Shown in pieces: positions 30,522 through 39,557 of a DNA stretch of 64,000 bases. Below the pieces are notes generated by a model. It was given only the letters and a program-made list of their open reading frames with translations. It was not told the DNA's origin and did no database searches. The DNA comes from Brevundimonas naejangsanensis (GTDB lineage Bacteria > Pseudomonadota > Alphaproteobacteria > Caulobacterales > Caulobacteraceae). Made by a program: the position numbers and the translations under genes. Every line of letters starts with the position of its first letter. The first letter of the stretch is position 1. The stretch lies in the NCBI RefSeq assembly GCF_000635915.2, contig NZ_CP015614.1:727501-791500 (forward strand), in the 5' to 3' direction.

Positions 30522-32687
30522 ATGGGCAGCATGCAGCATAGGGCGACCGCACCCGTCGATGACCTGGAACGTTATCGCCGGACCCGCAGCGTGTTGCCGA
30601 TACTGGCGGCGTCGCTGACGGATGAAGACCTGCAGGCTCAGTCGATGGCGGAGGCCAGTCCGGGCAAATGGCACCTCGGCCATGTGAGCTGGTTTTTTGA
30701 AACCATGCTGCTCGAAGAGCCGGGCTATCAGCCGATCGACCCCAGGCTGGGGCGGGTTTTCAACTCCTATTATGAGGCTCTGGGCGAACGGATCGGGCGC
30801 GCCGAACGGGGTCTGATGACGCGGCCTTCGCGGGCTGAGGTCATGGCTTATCGGGCAGAGGTCGATCGGCGAATGGAAGCGCGCCTTGCCGACGCTGCAA
30901 GGCCGCTTGGCGCGTTAGAACAATATCTCTTTGAGCTGGGGCTGAACCACGAGCAGCAGCACCAGGAGCTGTTCCTGATGGACATTCTCCATCTGATGTC
31001 GCGCTCGCCCCTGGATCCGGCCGTCTATGACGAAGAGCCGCGGTCATCGCCGTTGGAGGCTCCGCACGGCGGCTGGCAAGCTTTCGAAGGCGGGCTGGTC
31101 GAAATCGGCGACGCCGGCCACAGCTTCGCCTTCGACAATGAGCGGCCCGCTCACCGCGTATGGATGGAGCCGTTCGACCTGGCTGCGGACATGGTCACCA
31201 ACAGCGAGTGGCTGGTCTTCATCAGCGACGGTGGCTACGCGCGGCCCGATCTGTGGCTGAGCGACGGCTGGGCGACGGTCCAAGCGCAGGGCTGGACGGC
31301 GCCGCTCTATTGGAGACGTGAGGAAGACGGCGGCTGGACGGTGATGACGCTGGCGGGGCGGCGGCCGGTCGATCCGGCGGCGCCGGTGCGTCATGTCAGC
31401 TTCTATGAGGCCGACGCCTTCGCGCGGTGGTCGGGGGGGCGCCTGCCGACCGAGGCGGAGTGGGAACACGCGGCCCGCAGCCGACCCGAGGCCTTCTCCA
31501 ATCTGGACACCGAGGCGTGGCAATGGACCGCCAGCGCCTATGCCCCTTACCCCGGCTTTCGCCCGACCGAAGGCACGGCGGCCGAGTACAACGGCAAGTT
31601 CATGGCCAATCAGATGGTGCTGCGCGGCGGCGCCTTCGCCACTGCGCCGGGCCACGCGCGGCCGACCTATCGCAACTTCTTCTATCCGGACCAGCGATGG
31701 GCCTTCACCGGCGTGCGGCTGGCGTCGGACGCTGACGAGGCGAGGCGACGGGGCGAGAGCGACGACGAACATGAGGCGTTTCGTCGCGATCTGGTCGCCG
31801 GCCTGGCGGCGCGGCCCAAGAGCCTGCCGCCCAAGTGGTTCTATGACGCGCGAGGCTCGGACCTGTTCGAGGCGATTACGCGGCTGCCGGAATACTATCC
31901 GACCCGACAGGAAGCGGCGCTGCTGCGGCGGGTCGCGCCGCAGTGGGCGGGGCGGTTCGGCCCTGACGCCGTGCTGGTCGAACTGGGCTCGGGCGCCAGC
32001 GAAAAGACCCGGATCGTGCTGGACGCCGCGCCTGATCTGGCGGCCTATGTGCCCATCGACATCAGCCCTACGGCCTTGGAGGACGCGGCGGCCCGGTTGC
32101 GACAGGCCTATCCCGCGCTAAGGGTCCTGCCGCTGGTCGGCGATTTCGAGCATATGGGGGTCTTGCCGGCCGAAGCGGGGCAGGGGCGTCGCGTCGGTTT
32201 CTTTCCCGGCTCGACCATCGGCAACCTGACGCCTGAGGCCGCCGAGACCTTGTTGCGCGACGCGCGCGAGATGCTGGGGCCGGACGCCTTGTTCATTCTG
32301 GGCGTCGATCTGATCAAGGAGCCGTCGGTCCTGGTCCCAGCCTATGACGACGCGCAAGGCGTGACCGCCCGCTTCAACCTGAACGTGCTGGCGCGGGCCA
32401 ACCGCGATCTAGGGACGGACTTTGATCTGGACGCCTTCGCCCATCGGGCGGTCTGGAACGAGGCCGAGGCGCGCATGGAGATGCATCTGGAGGCCCTGCG
32501 CCCCATGACGGTGCGCCTTGGGAAGCTTGTCTTCCGCTTTGCGCAGGGCGAGACGATCCATACCGAAAGCTCGCGCAAGTTCGACGAGGCCCGCGTGCGC
32601 GCCCTGGCCGAGGCGGCAGGCTGGCGGGTGGAGGCGTTCGAGGTCAGCGACGCCCCGCGCGTGGCCCTGGCGTTGCTGGCCAGCTAA
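30522..32687 (+). CDS. egtBD: Ergothioneine biosynthesis fusion EgtB-EgtD
   Basis: One 721-residue chain with two enzymes of ergothioneine synthesis. Residues about 1-402 are EgtB, an iron-dependent sulfoxide synthase: DinB-like helices with His51 (KWHLGH) and the H-x3-H-x-E motif at His143, His147 and Glu149, then the FGE-sulfatase-like domain ending FTGVRLASD. Residues about 413-721 are EgtD, the histidine trimethyltransferase: WFYDARGSDLFE, YYPTRQE, the SAM motif VELGSGASEKT near 485, GSTIGN, GVTARFN and TESSRKF, so the substrate-binding Tyr, Asn, Glu and Ser positions are kept. Product should be hercynine in the EgtD half, then its sulfoxide in the EgtB half. No egtA, egtC or egtE gene is adjacent. 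Most bacteria have two genes; in fungal Egt1 the order of the halves is reversed. Confidence 0.93.
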   Translation: MGSMQHRATAPVDDLERYRRTRSVLPILAASLTDEDLQAQSMAEASPGKWHLGHVSWFFETMLLEEPGYQPIDPRLGRVFNSYYEALGERIGRAERGLMTRPSRAEVMAYRAEVDRRMEARLADAARPLGALEQYLFELGLNHEQQHQELFLMDILHLMSRSPLDPAVYDEEPRSSPLEAPHGGWQAFEGGLVEIGDAGHSFAFDNERPAHRVWMEPFDLAADMVTNSEWLVFISDGGYARPDLWLSDGWATVQAQGWTAPLYWRREEDGGWTVMTLAGRRPVDPAAPVRHVSFYEADAFARWSGGRLPTEAEWEHAARSRPEAFSNLDTEAWQWTASAYAPYPGFRPTEGTAAEYNGKFMANQMVLRGGAFATAPGHARPTYRNFFYPDQRWAFTGVRLASDADEARRRGESDDEHEAFRRDLVAGLAARPKSLPPKWFYDARGSDLFEAITRLPEYYPTRQEAALLRRVAPQWAGRFGPDAVLVELGSGASEKTRIVLDAAPDLAAYVPIDISPTALEDAAARLRQAYPALRVLPLVGDFEHMGVLPAEAGQGRRVGFFPGSTIGNLTPEAAETLLRDAREMLGPDALFILGVDLIKEPSVLVPAYDDAQGVTARFNLNVLARANRDLGTDFDLDAFAHRAVWNEAEARMEMHLEALRPMTVRLGKLVFRFAQGETIHTESSRKFDEARVRALAEAAGWRVEAFEVSDAPRVALALLAS

Positions 32688-32705
32688 TCCTCGGGTCATA
32701 ACGGT

Positions 32706-32736
32706 CAAAGAAAAACGGCGAGGTTTCCCGCGCCGT
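32706..32736 (-). terminator. Intrinsic terminator for the KGG protein gene
   Basis: Read on the minus strand: ACGGCG...CGCCGT stem with a GGaaaCC tip, followed by TTTTTCTTT. It lies 30 bases past the KGG-protein stop, between two convergent genes. Confidence 0.8.
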
Positions 32737-32765
32737 CTGTAAAGTCTGAAACGGGGTCGCTGGGA

Positions 32766-32999
32766 TCAGCGCTTCGGCGTCGCCGGATCCTGAGCGGCCT
32801 TGTTGCGCGCGCCGTGTGAAGCTTCGCCGCCCTTGCGGCCGGCCTGGGCTGCAAGAGAGCGATCCTGAGAGAAGCTGCGCTTCTCGCTGGGGACGCTGGC
32901 GCCGCCCTTGCGGGCGATTTCGCGCTGACGTTCCGGGTCCATCGAGGCGAAACCTCGCTTGGAAACACCGGAGCCGCGAGTGGGCTGACCTTCGGCCAT
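32766..32999 (-). CDS. KGG-repeat stress-induced protein
   Basis: A 77-residue, very polar and basic protein with two KGG/stress-induced motifs: GFASMDPERQREIARKGGAS and LAAQAGRKGGEASHG, as in E. coli YciG/YmdF and fungal Con-10. Such proteins are typically made in stationary phase or general stress; their biochemical role is unclear. GAAAGGAA lies upstream of the ATG. A GGAAC-N16-GGTT element precedes it, which fits control by an EcfG-type sigma factor. Confidence 0.88.
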   Translation of the reverse strand: MAEGQPTRGSGVSKRGFASMDPERQREIARKGGASVPSEKRSFSQDRSLAAQAGRKGGEASHGARNKAAQDPATPKR

Positions 33000-33040
33000 T
33001 TCGGATGTTCCTTTCGTAGACGGTGGCGCTTGCGAAAGAG

Positions 33041-33065
33041 AACCCAGCCCCGGCGCGGAGGTTCC
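33041..33065 (-). promoter_or_regulatory. Candidate EcfG (general stress) promoter of the KGG gene
   Basis: On the minus strand GGAAC (33065-33061), 16 bases, then GGTT (33044-33041), about 40 bases upstream of the start. The alphaproteobacterial EcfG consensus is GGAAC-N16/17-CGTT, so one base of the -10 box differs. Confidence 0.55.
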
Positions 33066-33109
33066 GAGAAAGGATTAAAACCCTGTTCGGCGGCGCGCCT
33101 CGACAAGAC

Positions 33110-33134
33110 GGAACCGCGCGGACTTCGGCGGGTT
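33110..33134 (+). promoter_or_regulatory. Candidate EcfG (general stress) promoter of the 98-residue protein
   Basis: GGAAC (33110-33114), 16 bases, then GGTT (33131-33134), about 38 bases upstream of the ATG. It matches exactly the element on the opposite strand, with the same GGTT variant and the same spacing. Confidence 0.55.
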
Positions 33135-33172
33135 CATCGAGGCTCGGAGTGCAGTATTCAGGAGCTCAGTTC

Positions 33173-33469
33173 ATGTCGGCATCCAACGACCCCTTCGCCC
33201 ATACGGACGGCGCGCCATCGCCCGAGGACATCATCGAGGATCGCTCCACCCTTGGCGATCGTCTTGAGGGCGCCGCCGACGAGATTCTGGCCGCCGGGGC
33301 GCGGCCACGCCCCTTACGTCAGGCCGTGCGACAAGATGCGGCCGAGGTGCGCGACTGGGCGCGCCATCGCAGCTCTGAGGCCCGCGACGCGATTCGCGAT
33401 GAGCCGATCCGTATGTCGCTCTACGCCCTTGGCATCGGCGTCCTGATCGGCCTGCTGGCCGCGCGTTAG
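33173..33469 (+). CDS. Membrane-anchored DUF883/ElaB-like small protein
   Basis: A 98-residue protein: acidic start, amphipathic helix with RQDAAEVRDWARHRSSEARDAIRDEP, and a C-terminal membrane helix (about 78-97) after RMS. This is the layout of ElaB/YqjD-type, tail-anchored inner-membrane stress proteins; similarity is one of layout more than of motif. AGGAG lies eight bases upstream of the ATG at 33173; the longer frame from 33023 crosses the promoter region and is rejected. Divergent from the KGG gene under a matching stress-type promoter. Confidence 0.72.
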   Translation: MSASNDPFAHTDGAPSPEDIIEDRSTLGDRLEGAADEILAAGARPRPLRQAVRQDAAEVRDWARHRSSEARDAIRDEPIRMSLYALGIGVLIGLLAAR

Positions 33470-33485
33470 ACGACTATCAGGGAGG

Positions 33486-34199
33486 TCAGGCCGGCCCGGA
33501 GGCGGGGCGCGGGATCGGCGTCGCCTGCATGGCCCGATCAGAGACGAAGGGGTTGCTGCGCCGCTCGGCCCCGAAGGTCGAATGCGGCCCGTGGCCGGGC
33601 ACGAAGGTTACGTCGTCGCCTAGCGGCCACAGCTTGGTGGTGATCGCGCTCAGCAGGGCCTGATGATCGCTCCGCGGGAAGTCGGTGCGGCCTACCGAAC
33701 CCTGAAACAGAACGTCGCCGACCTGGGCGAAGCGAGCCTCGCGGTTAAAGAAGATCACGTGGCCGGGCGTGTGGCCGGGACAGTGGAAGACCTCCCACGT
33801 CGTCTCGCCCAGGGTCAGCACGTCGCCATCGTCCAGCCAGCGCGTGGGGGTGAAGGTGCGGGCTTCCGGCAGGCCGTACTTCTGGCCCTGGGTGGGAATC
33901 AGGTCGATCCAGAACTGGTCCTCAAGATGCGGGCCGACGATGTCGAGACCGGTCTTCTCCTGCATTTCGGCGGCGGCGCCGGCATGGTCCAGGTGGCCGT
34001 GGGTGATCCAGATGGCGTCCAGAGTCAGTCCGCGCCGCGCGACCTCGCCCAGGATAGCGTCGACCGAGCCGCCGGGATCGATGACGGCGGCCTTGTTCGT
34101 CTTGGTGCACCACACGGTGGTGCAGTTCTGCTGAAGCGGGGTGACGGGCGTGACAAAGACGCCGATAGGGGCTGCGAAAGAGGCTGACGACTGGCTCAT
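33486..34199 (-). CDS. MBL-fold metallo-hydrolase (glyoxalase II-like)
   Basis: A 237-residue metallo-beta-lactamase-fold hydrolase. The metal motif THGHLDHAGAA (HxHxDH) is followed by HCPGHTPGH and FVPGHGPHST, the full di-metal set. The GGSVDAILGEVARRGLTLDAIWITHGH text is typical of short GloB-like hydrolases (YcbL type), which cleave thioesters such as S-lactoylglutathione. It is divergent from tig. Confidence 0.9.
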   Translation of the reverse strand: MSQSSASFAAPIGVFVTPVTPLQQNCTTVWCTKTNKAAVIDPGGSVDAILGEVARRGLTLDAIWITHGHLDHAGAAAEMQEKTGLDIVGPHLEDQFWIDLIPTQGQKYGLPEARTFTPTRWLDDGDVLTLGETTWEVFHCPGHTPGHVIFFNREARFAQVGDVLFQGSVGRTDFPRSDHQALLSAITTKLWPLGDDVTFVPGHGPHSTFGAERRSNPFVSDRAMQATPIPRPASGPA

Positions 34200-34245
34200 G
34201 GGCCATCAGATAGCGGCCCTCTGACCACAAAGGAACCGCGTTGCG

Positions 34246-34274
34246 TTGACGTTTCAGCCCCTTCTCGACATAAG
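34246..34274 (+). promoter_or_regulatory. Predicted housekeeping promoter of tig
   Basis: TTGACG (34246-34251) and CATAAG (34269-34274), spaced by 17 bases, about 100 bases upstream of tig. Confidence 0.55.
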
Positions 34275-34371
34275 GGCGGGCTCCGAGGCGCCGCTCCCGA
34301 AAGGGGCGGCCCTGTTGCTTTATCCACCGCGCGCCTTTGCGGCGTCGCCACAGAGCGTCAGATATCCGACC

Positions 34372-35715
34372 ATGCAAGTCGTCGAAAAGTCGAACGAAGG
34401 CCTCAGCCGCGTGATTGCGGTGACCATTCCCGTCGCCGAGCTCAATGAAAAGCTCGAAGCCCGCATCAAGGAAGTGGCCCCCCAGATGAAGCTGAAAGGC
34501 TTCCGTCCGGGCAAGGTGCCGGCCTCGTACGTCAAGAAGACCTTCGGCCGTGACTTCATGGGCGAAATCATCAACGCCTCGCTGAACGAGACCAGCCAGG
34601 GCGCTCTGGAAGAGCTGAAGCTGCGTCCGGCCGCGCCGGCCGAGATGAACCTGACCTCCGACATGGACAAGGTCATCGCTGGTCAGGAAGACCTGGCCTA
34701 TGAAATGTCGCTGGAAGTCATGCCGGAATTCACCCCGGTCGACCCTAAGACCCTGAAGCTGACCCGCCCGACCTATGAGGCCTCGGAAGAGGACCTAGAC
34801 GAGGCGCTGAAGGAACTGGCCTCGCAGGCGAAGTCCTACGAGGACAAGAAGGGCAAGACGGTCAAGGCCGCTGACGGCGACCAGCTGACCATCGACTTCG
34901 TCGGCAAGATCGACGGCGAAGCCTTCGACGGCGGCGCCGCCACCGACGCGGACCTGGTGATCGGCTCGGGCCGCTTCATCCCCGGCTTCGAAGAGCAGCT
35001 GAAGGGCGCCAAGGTCGGTGAAGAAAAGACCATCGAAGTGACCTTCCCGGAAGAGTACCAGGCCAAGCACCTGGCCGGTAAGGCCGCGACCTTCGACGTC
35101 ACCGTCAAGGCCATCAAGGCCGAGGTCGAATCCAAGATCGACGACGAGTTCGCCAAGCGCATCGGCCTGGAGTCGCTGGACCAGCTGAAGGAACTGCTGA
35201 AGTCCAACCTGAACCAGCAATACGCCGGCGCCACCCGATTCAAGCTGAAGCGCGCCCTGCTGGACATCCTGGACGAAGGCCACGACTTCGCCCTGCCGCC
35301 GAAGATGGTCGACGCCGAGTTCGAAGGCATCTGGGCTCAGGTTTCGGCCGACAAGGACGCGGGCCAGCTGCCGGAAGAAGACGCCAAGAAGTCGGAAGAC
35401 GAACTGAAGGCCGAGTACCGCAAGATCGCCGAGCGCCGCGTGCGCCTGGGTCTGGTGCTGGCCGAGATCGGCCGCGCCAACAACGTCGGCGTGACGGATC
35501 AGGAACTGTCGAACGCCATCATGGCCGAGGCCCGCAACTATCCGGGTCAGGAAAAGATGGTGCTAGACTTCTACCGCCAGAACCCGAACGCCGCGGCCCA
35601 GCTGCGCGCGCCGATCTATGAGGAAAAGGTCGTCGACCTGATCGTCTCGGTCGCCGAGGTGAAGGACGAAGCCATCACCAAGGAAGAGCTGATGAAGGAA
35701 GAAGACGAGGCGTAA
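34372..35715 (+). CDS. tig: Trigger factor
   Basis: Ribosome-associated chaperone and peptidyl-prolyl isomerase, 447 residues. The N-terminal ribosome-binding domain has the signature [21 protein letters not shown] (the conserved GFRxGKxP loop). The FKBP domain spans about 155-245 ([20 protein letters not shown]). A long C-terminal chaperone domain ends in an acidic tail. The ATG at 34372 gives the family start [14 protein letters not shown] strong terminator separates it from clpP. Confidence 0.97.
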   Translation: MQVVEKSNEGLSRVIAVTIPVAELNEKLEARIKEVAPQMKLKGFRPGKVPASYVKKTFGRDFMGEIINASLNETSQGALEELKLRPAAPAEMNLTSDMDKVIAGQEDLAYEMSLEVMPEFTPVDPKTLKLTRPTYEASEEDLDEALKELASQAKSYEDKKGKTVKAADGDQLTIDFVGKIDGEAFDGGAATDADLVIGSGRFIPGFEEQLKGAKVGEEKTIEVTFPEEYQAKHLAGKAATFDVTVKAIKAEVESKIDDEFAKRIGLESLDQLKELLKSNLNQQYAGATRFKLKRALLDILDEGHDFALPPKMVDAEFEGIWAQVSADKDAGQLPEEDAKKSEDELKAEYRKIAERRVRLGLVLAEIGRANNVGVTDQELSNAIMAEARNYPGQEKMVLDFYRQNPNAAAQLRAPIYEEKVVDLIVSVAEVKDEAITKEELMKEEDEA

Positions 35716-35745
35716 GCCTTTCTTCCTCAGGCCCTGAGCCTTGCG

Positions 35746-35783
35746 ATCCCCGCTCCGGTTTTCCGGGGCGGGGATTTTGCTTT
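35746..35783 (+). terminator. Intrinsic terminator after tig
   Basis: ATCCCCGCTCCGG pairs with CCGGGGCGGGGAT across a TTTT loop (one mispair or wobble), followed by TTTGCTTT. Confidence 0.82.
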
Positions 35784-35883
35784 CCGGCGCCGCCTTGCGC
35801 CGAGGCCTCATGAACGCGATATCGTAGGAGACAGGCGCGCGCCGTATGAGTCGTGCGACCCTCCTGAATTCGAGAAGGCCTTC

Positions 35884-36525
35884 ATGCGCGATCCGATCGA
35901 CTACATCTCCAATAACCTGGTGCCGATGGTGGTGGAGCAATCCAGCCGCGGCGAGCGCTCCTTCGACATCTTCTCGCGCCTGCTGCGCGAGCGGATCATC
36001 TTCCTGACCGGCCCGTTCGAGGACGGCATGGCCTCGTTGATCTGCGCCCAGCTGCTGTTCCTGGAATCGGAAAATCCGAAGAAGGAAATCAGCATGTACA
36101 TCAACAGCCCCGGCGGTCAGGTGACCTCGGCGCTCGCGATTTACGACACAATGCAATACATCAAGTCGCCGGTCTCGACCGTCGTCATGGGCATGGCCGC
36201 ATCGGCTGGCTCGCTGATCCTGACGGCCGGCGAGGCGGGCCAGCGCGTCGCCCTGCCGAACGCGCGGGTGATGGTGCACCAGCCCTCGGGCGGCTTCCGC
36301 GGCACGGCCTCGGACATCGAGCGCCACGCCGAGGACATCATCGCCACCAAGCGCCGCCTGAACGAAATCTACGTCCAGCACACCGGCCGCACCTATGAAG
36401 AGGTCGAGCGCACCCTGGACCGCGACCACTTCATGACCGCCGAAGAAGCCAAGGCCTGGGGCATCGTTGACCACGTCTATGACAAGCGCACCCAGGCCGA
36501 CGACGACGGCGTCAAGGCTCCCTAA
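35884..36525 (+). CDS. clpP: ATP-dependent Clp protease proteolytic subunit
   Basis: Serine peptidase that forms the 14-mer chamber with ClpX or ClpA. In this 213-residue protein the triad is Ser107 (GMAASAGS), His132 (MVHQPSGG) and Asp181 (DRDHFM). The handle region [23 protein letters not shown] is intact. In Caulobacter, ClpXP degrades CtrA and other cell-cycle regulators; here clpX lies 1.5 kb downstream. Start ATG at 35884. Confidence 0.97.
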   Translation: MRDPIDYISNNLVPMVVEQSSRGERSFDIFSRLLRERIIFLTGPFEDGMASLICAQLLFLESENPKKEISMYINSPGGQVTSALAIYDTMQYIKSPVSTVVMGMAASAGSLILTAGEAGQRVALPNARVMVHQPSGGFRGTASDIERHAEDIIATKRRLNEIYVQHTGRTYEEVERTLDRDHFMTAEEAKAWGIVDHVYDKRTQADDDGVKAP

Positions 36526-36554
36526 GCCTTAACCGCTCCGGCTGCGACAATTGG

Positions 36555-36597
36555 CGAGGCGGGATTCGGCGACGGATCCCGCCTCGAATCGTGTTTG
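36555..36597 (+). terminator. Inverted repeat after clpP, possible terminator
   Basis: CGAGGCGGGAT (36555-36565) and ATCCCGCCTCG (36576-36586) are perfectly paired over 11 bases; the following AATCGTGTTTG is only weakly T-rich. Confidence 0.5.
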
Positions 36598-36625
36598 AGA
36601 CTCCGTATCAGCGGGAGGGGGCCTC

Positions 36626-37168
36626 ATGGCGACGCAGTGGAGAGATGACGGCTTCAGATACGGCGCCGTGACGCGCGCCCTGCACTGGGCGATGGCCCTG
36701 TTGCTGGCGTGGCAGTTTACGGGCATGGCGATCAAGCTGACCGTCGGCAAGGCGCCGATCACCGCCTTCTGGGTCGGCACGCACAAGGGGATCGGCGTCA
36801 TTCTGCTGGCCCTGATCGTGCTGCGCGCGCTGTGGGGGCTGTACAACATGAAGACGCGTCCGGCGCATGGCGGCGGCTTCTGGGGGCTGGCCGCCAAGGT
36901 CGGTCATCTGGCGCTCTACGCCCTGATGCTGATCGTCCCGGGGCTGGCCCTGCTGCGGCAGTATGGATCGGGCAAGCCGCTCGACGTGTTTGGCGTGCGT
37001 CTGATCGACGGGGGCTGGGCCGAGGTTCCGTGGATGACAGCCCCGGCCAACGCCGCTCATGGCCTGCTGGCCTGGGTGCTGCTGGCCGCGATTGCGGGCC
37101 ATATCCTGATGGTGCTGGTCCATCGCTTTATCTGGAAGGACGAGACGACCCAGCGGATGATCGGCTAG
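36626..37168 (+). CDS. Cytochrome b561 family protein
   Basis: A 180-residue inner-membrane diheme-type cytochrome b with four helices (about 15-35, 48-68, 88-108 and 143-165). Candidate heme-ligand histidines are in RALHWAMALLL, THKGIGV, NAAHGLLAWV and AGHILMVLVHRF. Family members move electrons between quinol and periplasmic acceptors such as superoxide. It is an extra gene between clpP and cicA. Confidence 0.9.
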   Translation: MATQWRDDGFRYGAVTRALHWAMALLLAWQFTGMAIKLTVGKAPITAFWVGTHKGIGVILLALIVLRALWGLYNMKTRPAHGGGFWGLAAKVGHLALYALMLIVPGLALLRQYGSGKPLDVFGVRLIDGGWAEVPWMTAPANAAHGLLAWVLLAAIAGHILMVLVHRFIWKDETTQRMIG

Positions 37169-37171
37169 CGA

Positions 37172-37819
37172 TTATGGGCGGCCGGTGAAGACGCGGTAGC
37201 CCTTTTCGGCGGCCGCCGCGATCATCTCGGCATCGCCCGAGGTGTCGCCGTAGGCGGCGGCCAGCGTCATGTCGTCGCCGTAGGCGGCGCGAAGACGGCT
37301 CATTTTCTCTTCGCCCCGGCAGTTGCCGCCGAGGAAGCTGCCGGCCACGCGATCCTGGGCGTCGAACGCCAAGCGTGTGCCGATCAGGTTCTCGGCGCCC
37401 AGCCTGCGGGCGAAGGGGGCGACGGTTGTCTCAGGCGAGGCGGTGACGATGACGCGATGGGCGCCGCGACGGCCCCAGTCCTCCCAGGTCGCCAGCGCGT
37501 CCGGGCGCATGAAGCGCGGCCAGATCTCTGCGGCGAAGCGTTCGGCGTCAGCCTCCAGCGCCTTGCGGTCGACGTTCATCAGGAACTCGCGCACCGAGGC
37601 GACCTTGATCCGGCCCCGGTCGCGGTCGCCCAGATAGGCCAAGACCGCCGGGATCATCTGCGCCAGACCGGTTAGCCAACGAAGCGGCCCGGCTCGCCAC
37701 TTCAGGAAACTGGTGAAGCTGTCGCGAATCGTCAGGGTGCCGTCGAAATCGAAGGCGACGATGGGCTGTCCGGGGTCAGGGGACTGGTGAAAGGCTTTTT
37801 GGCTTCCCATGTCAGACAT
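37172..37819 (-). CDS. cicA: HAD-IB family phosphatase, CicA homologue
   Basis: A 215-residue HAD superfamily hydrolase. Motif I is FDFDGTLT (nucleophile Asp24), motif II is VIVTASPET, and motif III/IV contains AAYGDTSGDAEMI. The position between clpP and clpX on the opposite strand is that of Caulobacter cicA, whose dosage affects growth and cell shape; the assignment rests on family plus synteny. The ATG at 37819 (MSDMGSQ) has GGGGA nine bases upstream. Its end faces the cytochrome gene with three bases between. Confidence 0.85.
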   Translation of the reverse strand: MSDMGSQKAFHQSPDPGQPIVAFDFDGTLTIRDSFTSFLKWRAGPLRWLTGLAQMIPAVLAYLGDRDRGRIKVASVREFLMNVDRKALEADAERFAAEIWPRFMRPDALATWEDWGRRGAHRVIVTASPETTVAPFARRLGAENLIGTRLAFDAQDRVAGSFLGGNCRGEEKMSRLRAAYGDDMTLAAAYGDTSGDAEMIAAAAEKGYRVFTGRP

Positions 37820-38014
37820 TAGCCGTGATCCCCATATTATCTGTCCTGTCCGTCCCTGAAGCGCGTTGCAGCGCCGCAACGGGGTTGTGGCGGAACGTGT
37901 GATGGGTGATTGTCATTTTTTGAAGACCTTCGATGATAGATTCCCTGGATCGATCGTGAAGGAAGCGCTTTTCGTCTCAATGTCGGGGCGGATTGCGGAT
38001 AGTGAGAAGGGTCT

Positions 38015-39283
38015 ATGACCAAAGCCGCCGGCACAGACGCCAAAAGCACGCTCTACTGCTCGTTCTGCGGCAAGAGCCAGCACGAAGTCCGCAAACTGAT
38101 CGCCGGACCGACCGTTTTCATCTGCGATGAATGCGTCGAACTGTGCATGGACATCATCCGCGAAGAACACAAGATCGCCTTCAAGACCTCCAAGGACGGC
38201 GTGCCTACGCCCAAGGAGATCCGCGACGTCCTCGACGATTATGTGATCGGTCAGAGCCACGCCAAGAAGGTTCTGAGCGTCGCCGTTCATAACCACTACA
38301 AGCGCCTGAACCACGCGACGAAGAACAACGACGTCGAACTGGCCAAGTCGAACATCATGCTGATCGGGCCGACCGGCTCGGGCAAGACGCTGCTGGCTCA
38401 GACGCTGGCGCGCATCATCGACGTGCCGTTCACCATGGCCGACGCCACCACCCTGACCGAAGCTGGCTATGTGGGCGAGGATGTCGAGAACATCATCCTG
38501 AAGCTGCTTCAGGCGTCCGATTACAACGTCGAACGGGCTCAGCGCGGCATCGTCTACATCGACGAGATCGACAAGATTTCGCGCAAGTCGGACAACCCCT
38601 CGATCACCCGCGACGTGTCGGGCGAGGGCGTGCAGCAGGCCCTGCTGAAGATCATGGAAGGCACCGTAGCCTCCGTGCCGCCGCAGGGCGGGCGCAAGCA
38701 TCCGCAGCAGGAGTTCCTGCAGGTCGACACCGCCAACATCCTGTTCATCGTCGGCGGCGCCTTCGCCGGCCTTGAAAAGGTGATCTCGGCGCGCGGGGCA
38801 GGGGCCTCGATCGGCTTCGGCGCCAAGGTCAAGGAGATCGACGAGCGTCGCACCGGCGAAATCCTGAAGGGCGTCGAGCCGGATGACCTGATGCGCTTCG
38901 GCCTGATCCCCGAGTTCATCGGCCGTCTGCCGGTTCTGGCGACGCTGGAAGACCTCGACGAGACGGCGCTGATCACCATCCTGACCGAGCCGAAGAACGC
39001 CCTGGTCAAGCAGTACAAGCGCCTGTTCGAGATGGAGAACGTCACCCTGACCTTCACCGACGACGCCCTGTCGGCGGTGGCGAAGAAGGCGATCACCCGC
39101 AAGACCGGCGCCCGCGGCCTGCGCTCCATCCTGGAGGGCGTGCTGCTGGAGACCATGTTCGAACTGCCCACCTTCGAGGGCGTCGAAGAGGTCGTGGTCA
39201 ACGCCGAGGTGATCGACGGCAAGGCTCAGCCGCTGCTGATCTATTCGGAAACCAAGAAGAAGACGGCCGACGGCGCCGCCTGA
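38015..39283 (+). CDS. clpX: ATP-dependent Clp protease ATP-binding subunit ClpX
   Basis: AAA+ unfoldase that feeds ClpP, 422 residues. The N-terminal zinc domain has Cys15, Cys18, Cys37 and Cys40 (CSFC and CDEC). Walker A is GPTGSGKT, Walker B is [10 protein letters not shown], the pore loop GYVG is present (AGYVGEDVE), and the ClpP-binding IGF loop is seen as SIGFGA. Usual length. An intrinsic terminator lies downstream. Confidence 0.97.
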   Translation: MTKAAGTDAKSTLYCSFCGKSQHEVRKLIAGPTVFICDECVELCMDIIREEHKIAFKTSKDGVPTPKEIRDVLDDYVIGQSHAKKVLSVAVHNHYKRLNHATKNNDVELAKSNIMLIGPTGSGKTLLAQTLARIIDVPFTMADATTLTEAGYVGEDVENIILKLLQASDYNVERAQRGIVYIDEIDKISRKSDNPSITRDVSGEGVQQALLKIMEGTVASVPPQGGRKHPQQEFLQVDTANILFIVGGAFAGLEKVISARGAGASIGFGAKVKEIDERRTGEILKGVEPDDLMRFGLIPEFIGRLPVLATLEDLDETALITILTEPKNALVKQYKRLFEMENVTLTFTDDALSAVAKKAITRKTGARGLRSILEGVLLETMFELPTFEGVEEVVVNAEVIDGKAQPLLIYSETKKKTADGAA

Positions 39284-39308
39284 CGCTGACGTCCGATCCA
39301 AGCGAAAA

Positions 39309-39343
39309 GGGGCGGCTCGCCACGGGCCGCCCCTTCATCGTTT
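39309..39343 (+). terminator. Intrinsic terminator after clpX
   Basis: GGGGCGGCTCG (39309-39319) pairs with CGGGCCGCCCC (39323-39333), one G-U pair, followed by TTCATCGTTT. Confidence 0.75.
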
Positions 39344-39414
39344 CAGCGATGGCCCAGGCGGCCGTCTGAAATCACACGCTTTTTCACGCTTCTGTGGGCT
39401 GCCGGCCCGCCACG

Positions 39415-39444
39415 CTTGAACCGCGTCCAGACAGAACCACATAC
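39415..39444 (+). promoter_or_regulatory. Candidate sigma-32 heat-shock promoter of lon
   Basis: CTTGAA (39415-39420) followed after 16 bases by CCACATAC (39437-39444), close to the heat-shock pattern CTTGAAA-N11-16-CCCCATNT. It lies about 110 bases upstream of the lon start. Confidence 0.5.
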
Positions 39445-39557
39445 TCACACGAAAGCCGCTGAAAACAGCGGGTCGAGTCGGGACGAAGAGGCAGTAACGC
39501 CAAATCAGACCGGTTCGGCGGGCCGGAGATTCACGATGGCCCCGGAAAGTACGCATC

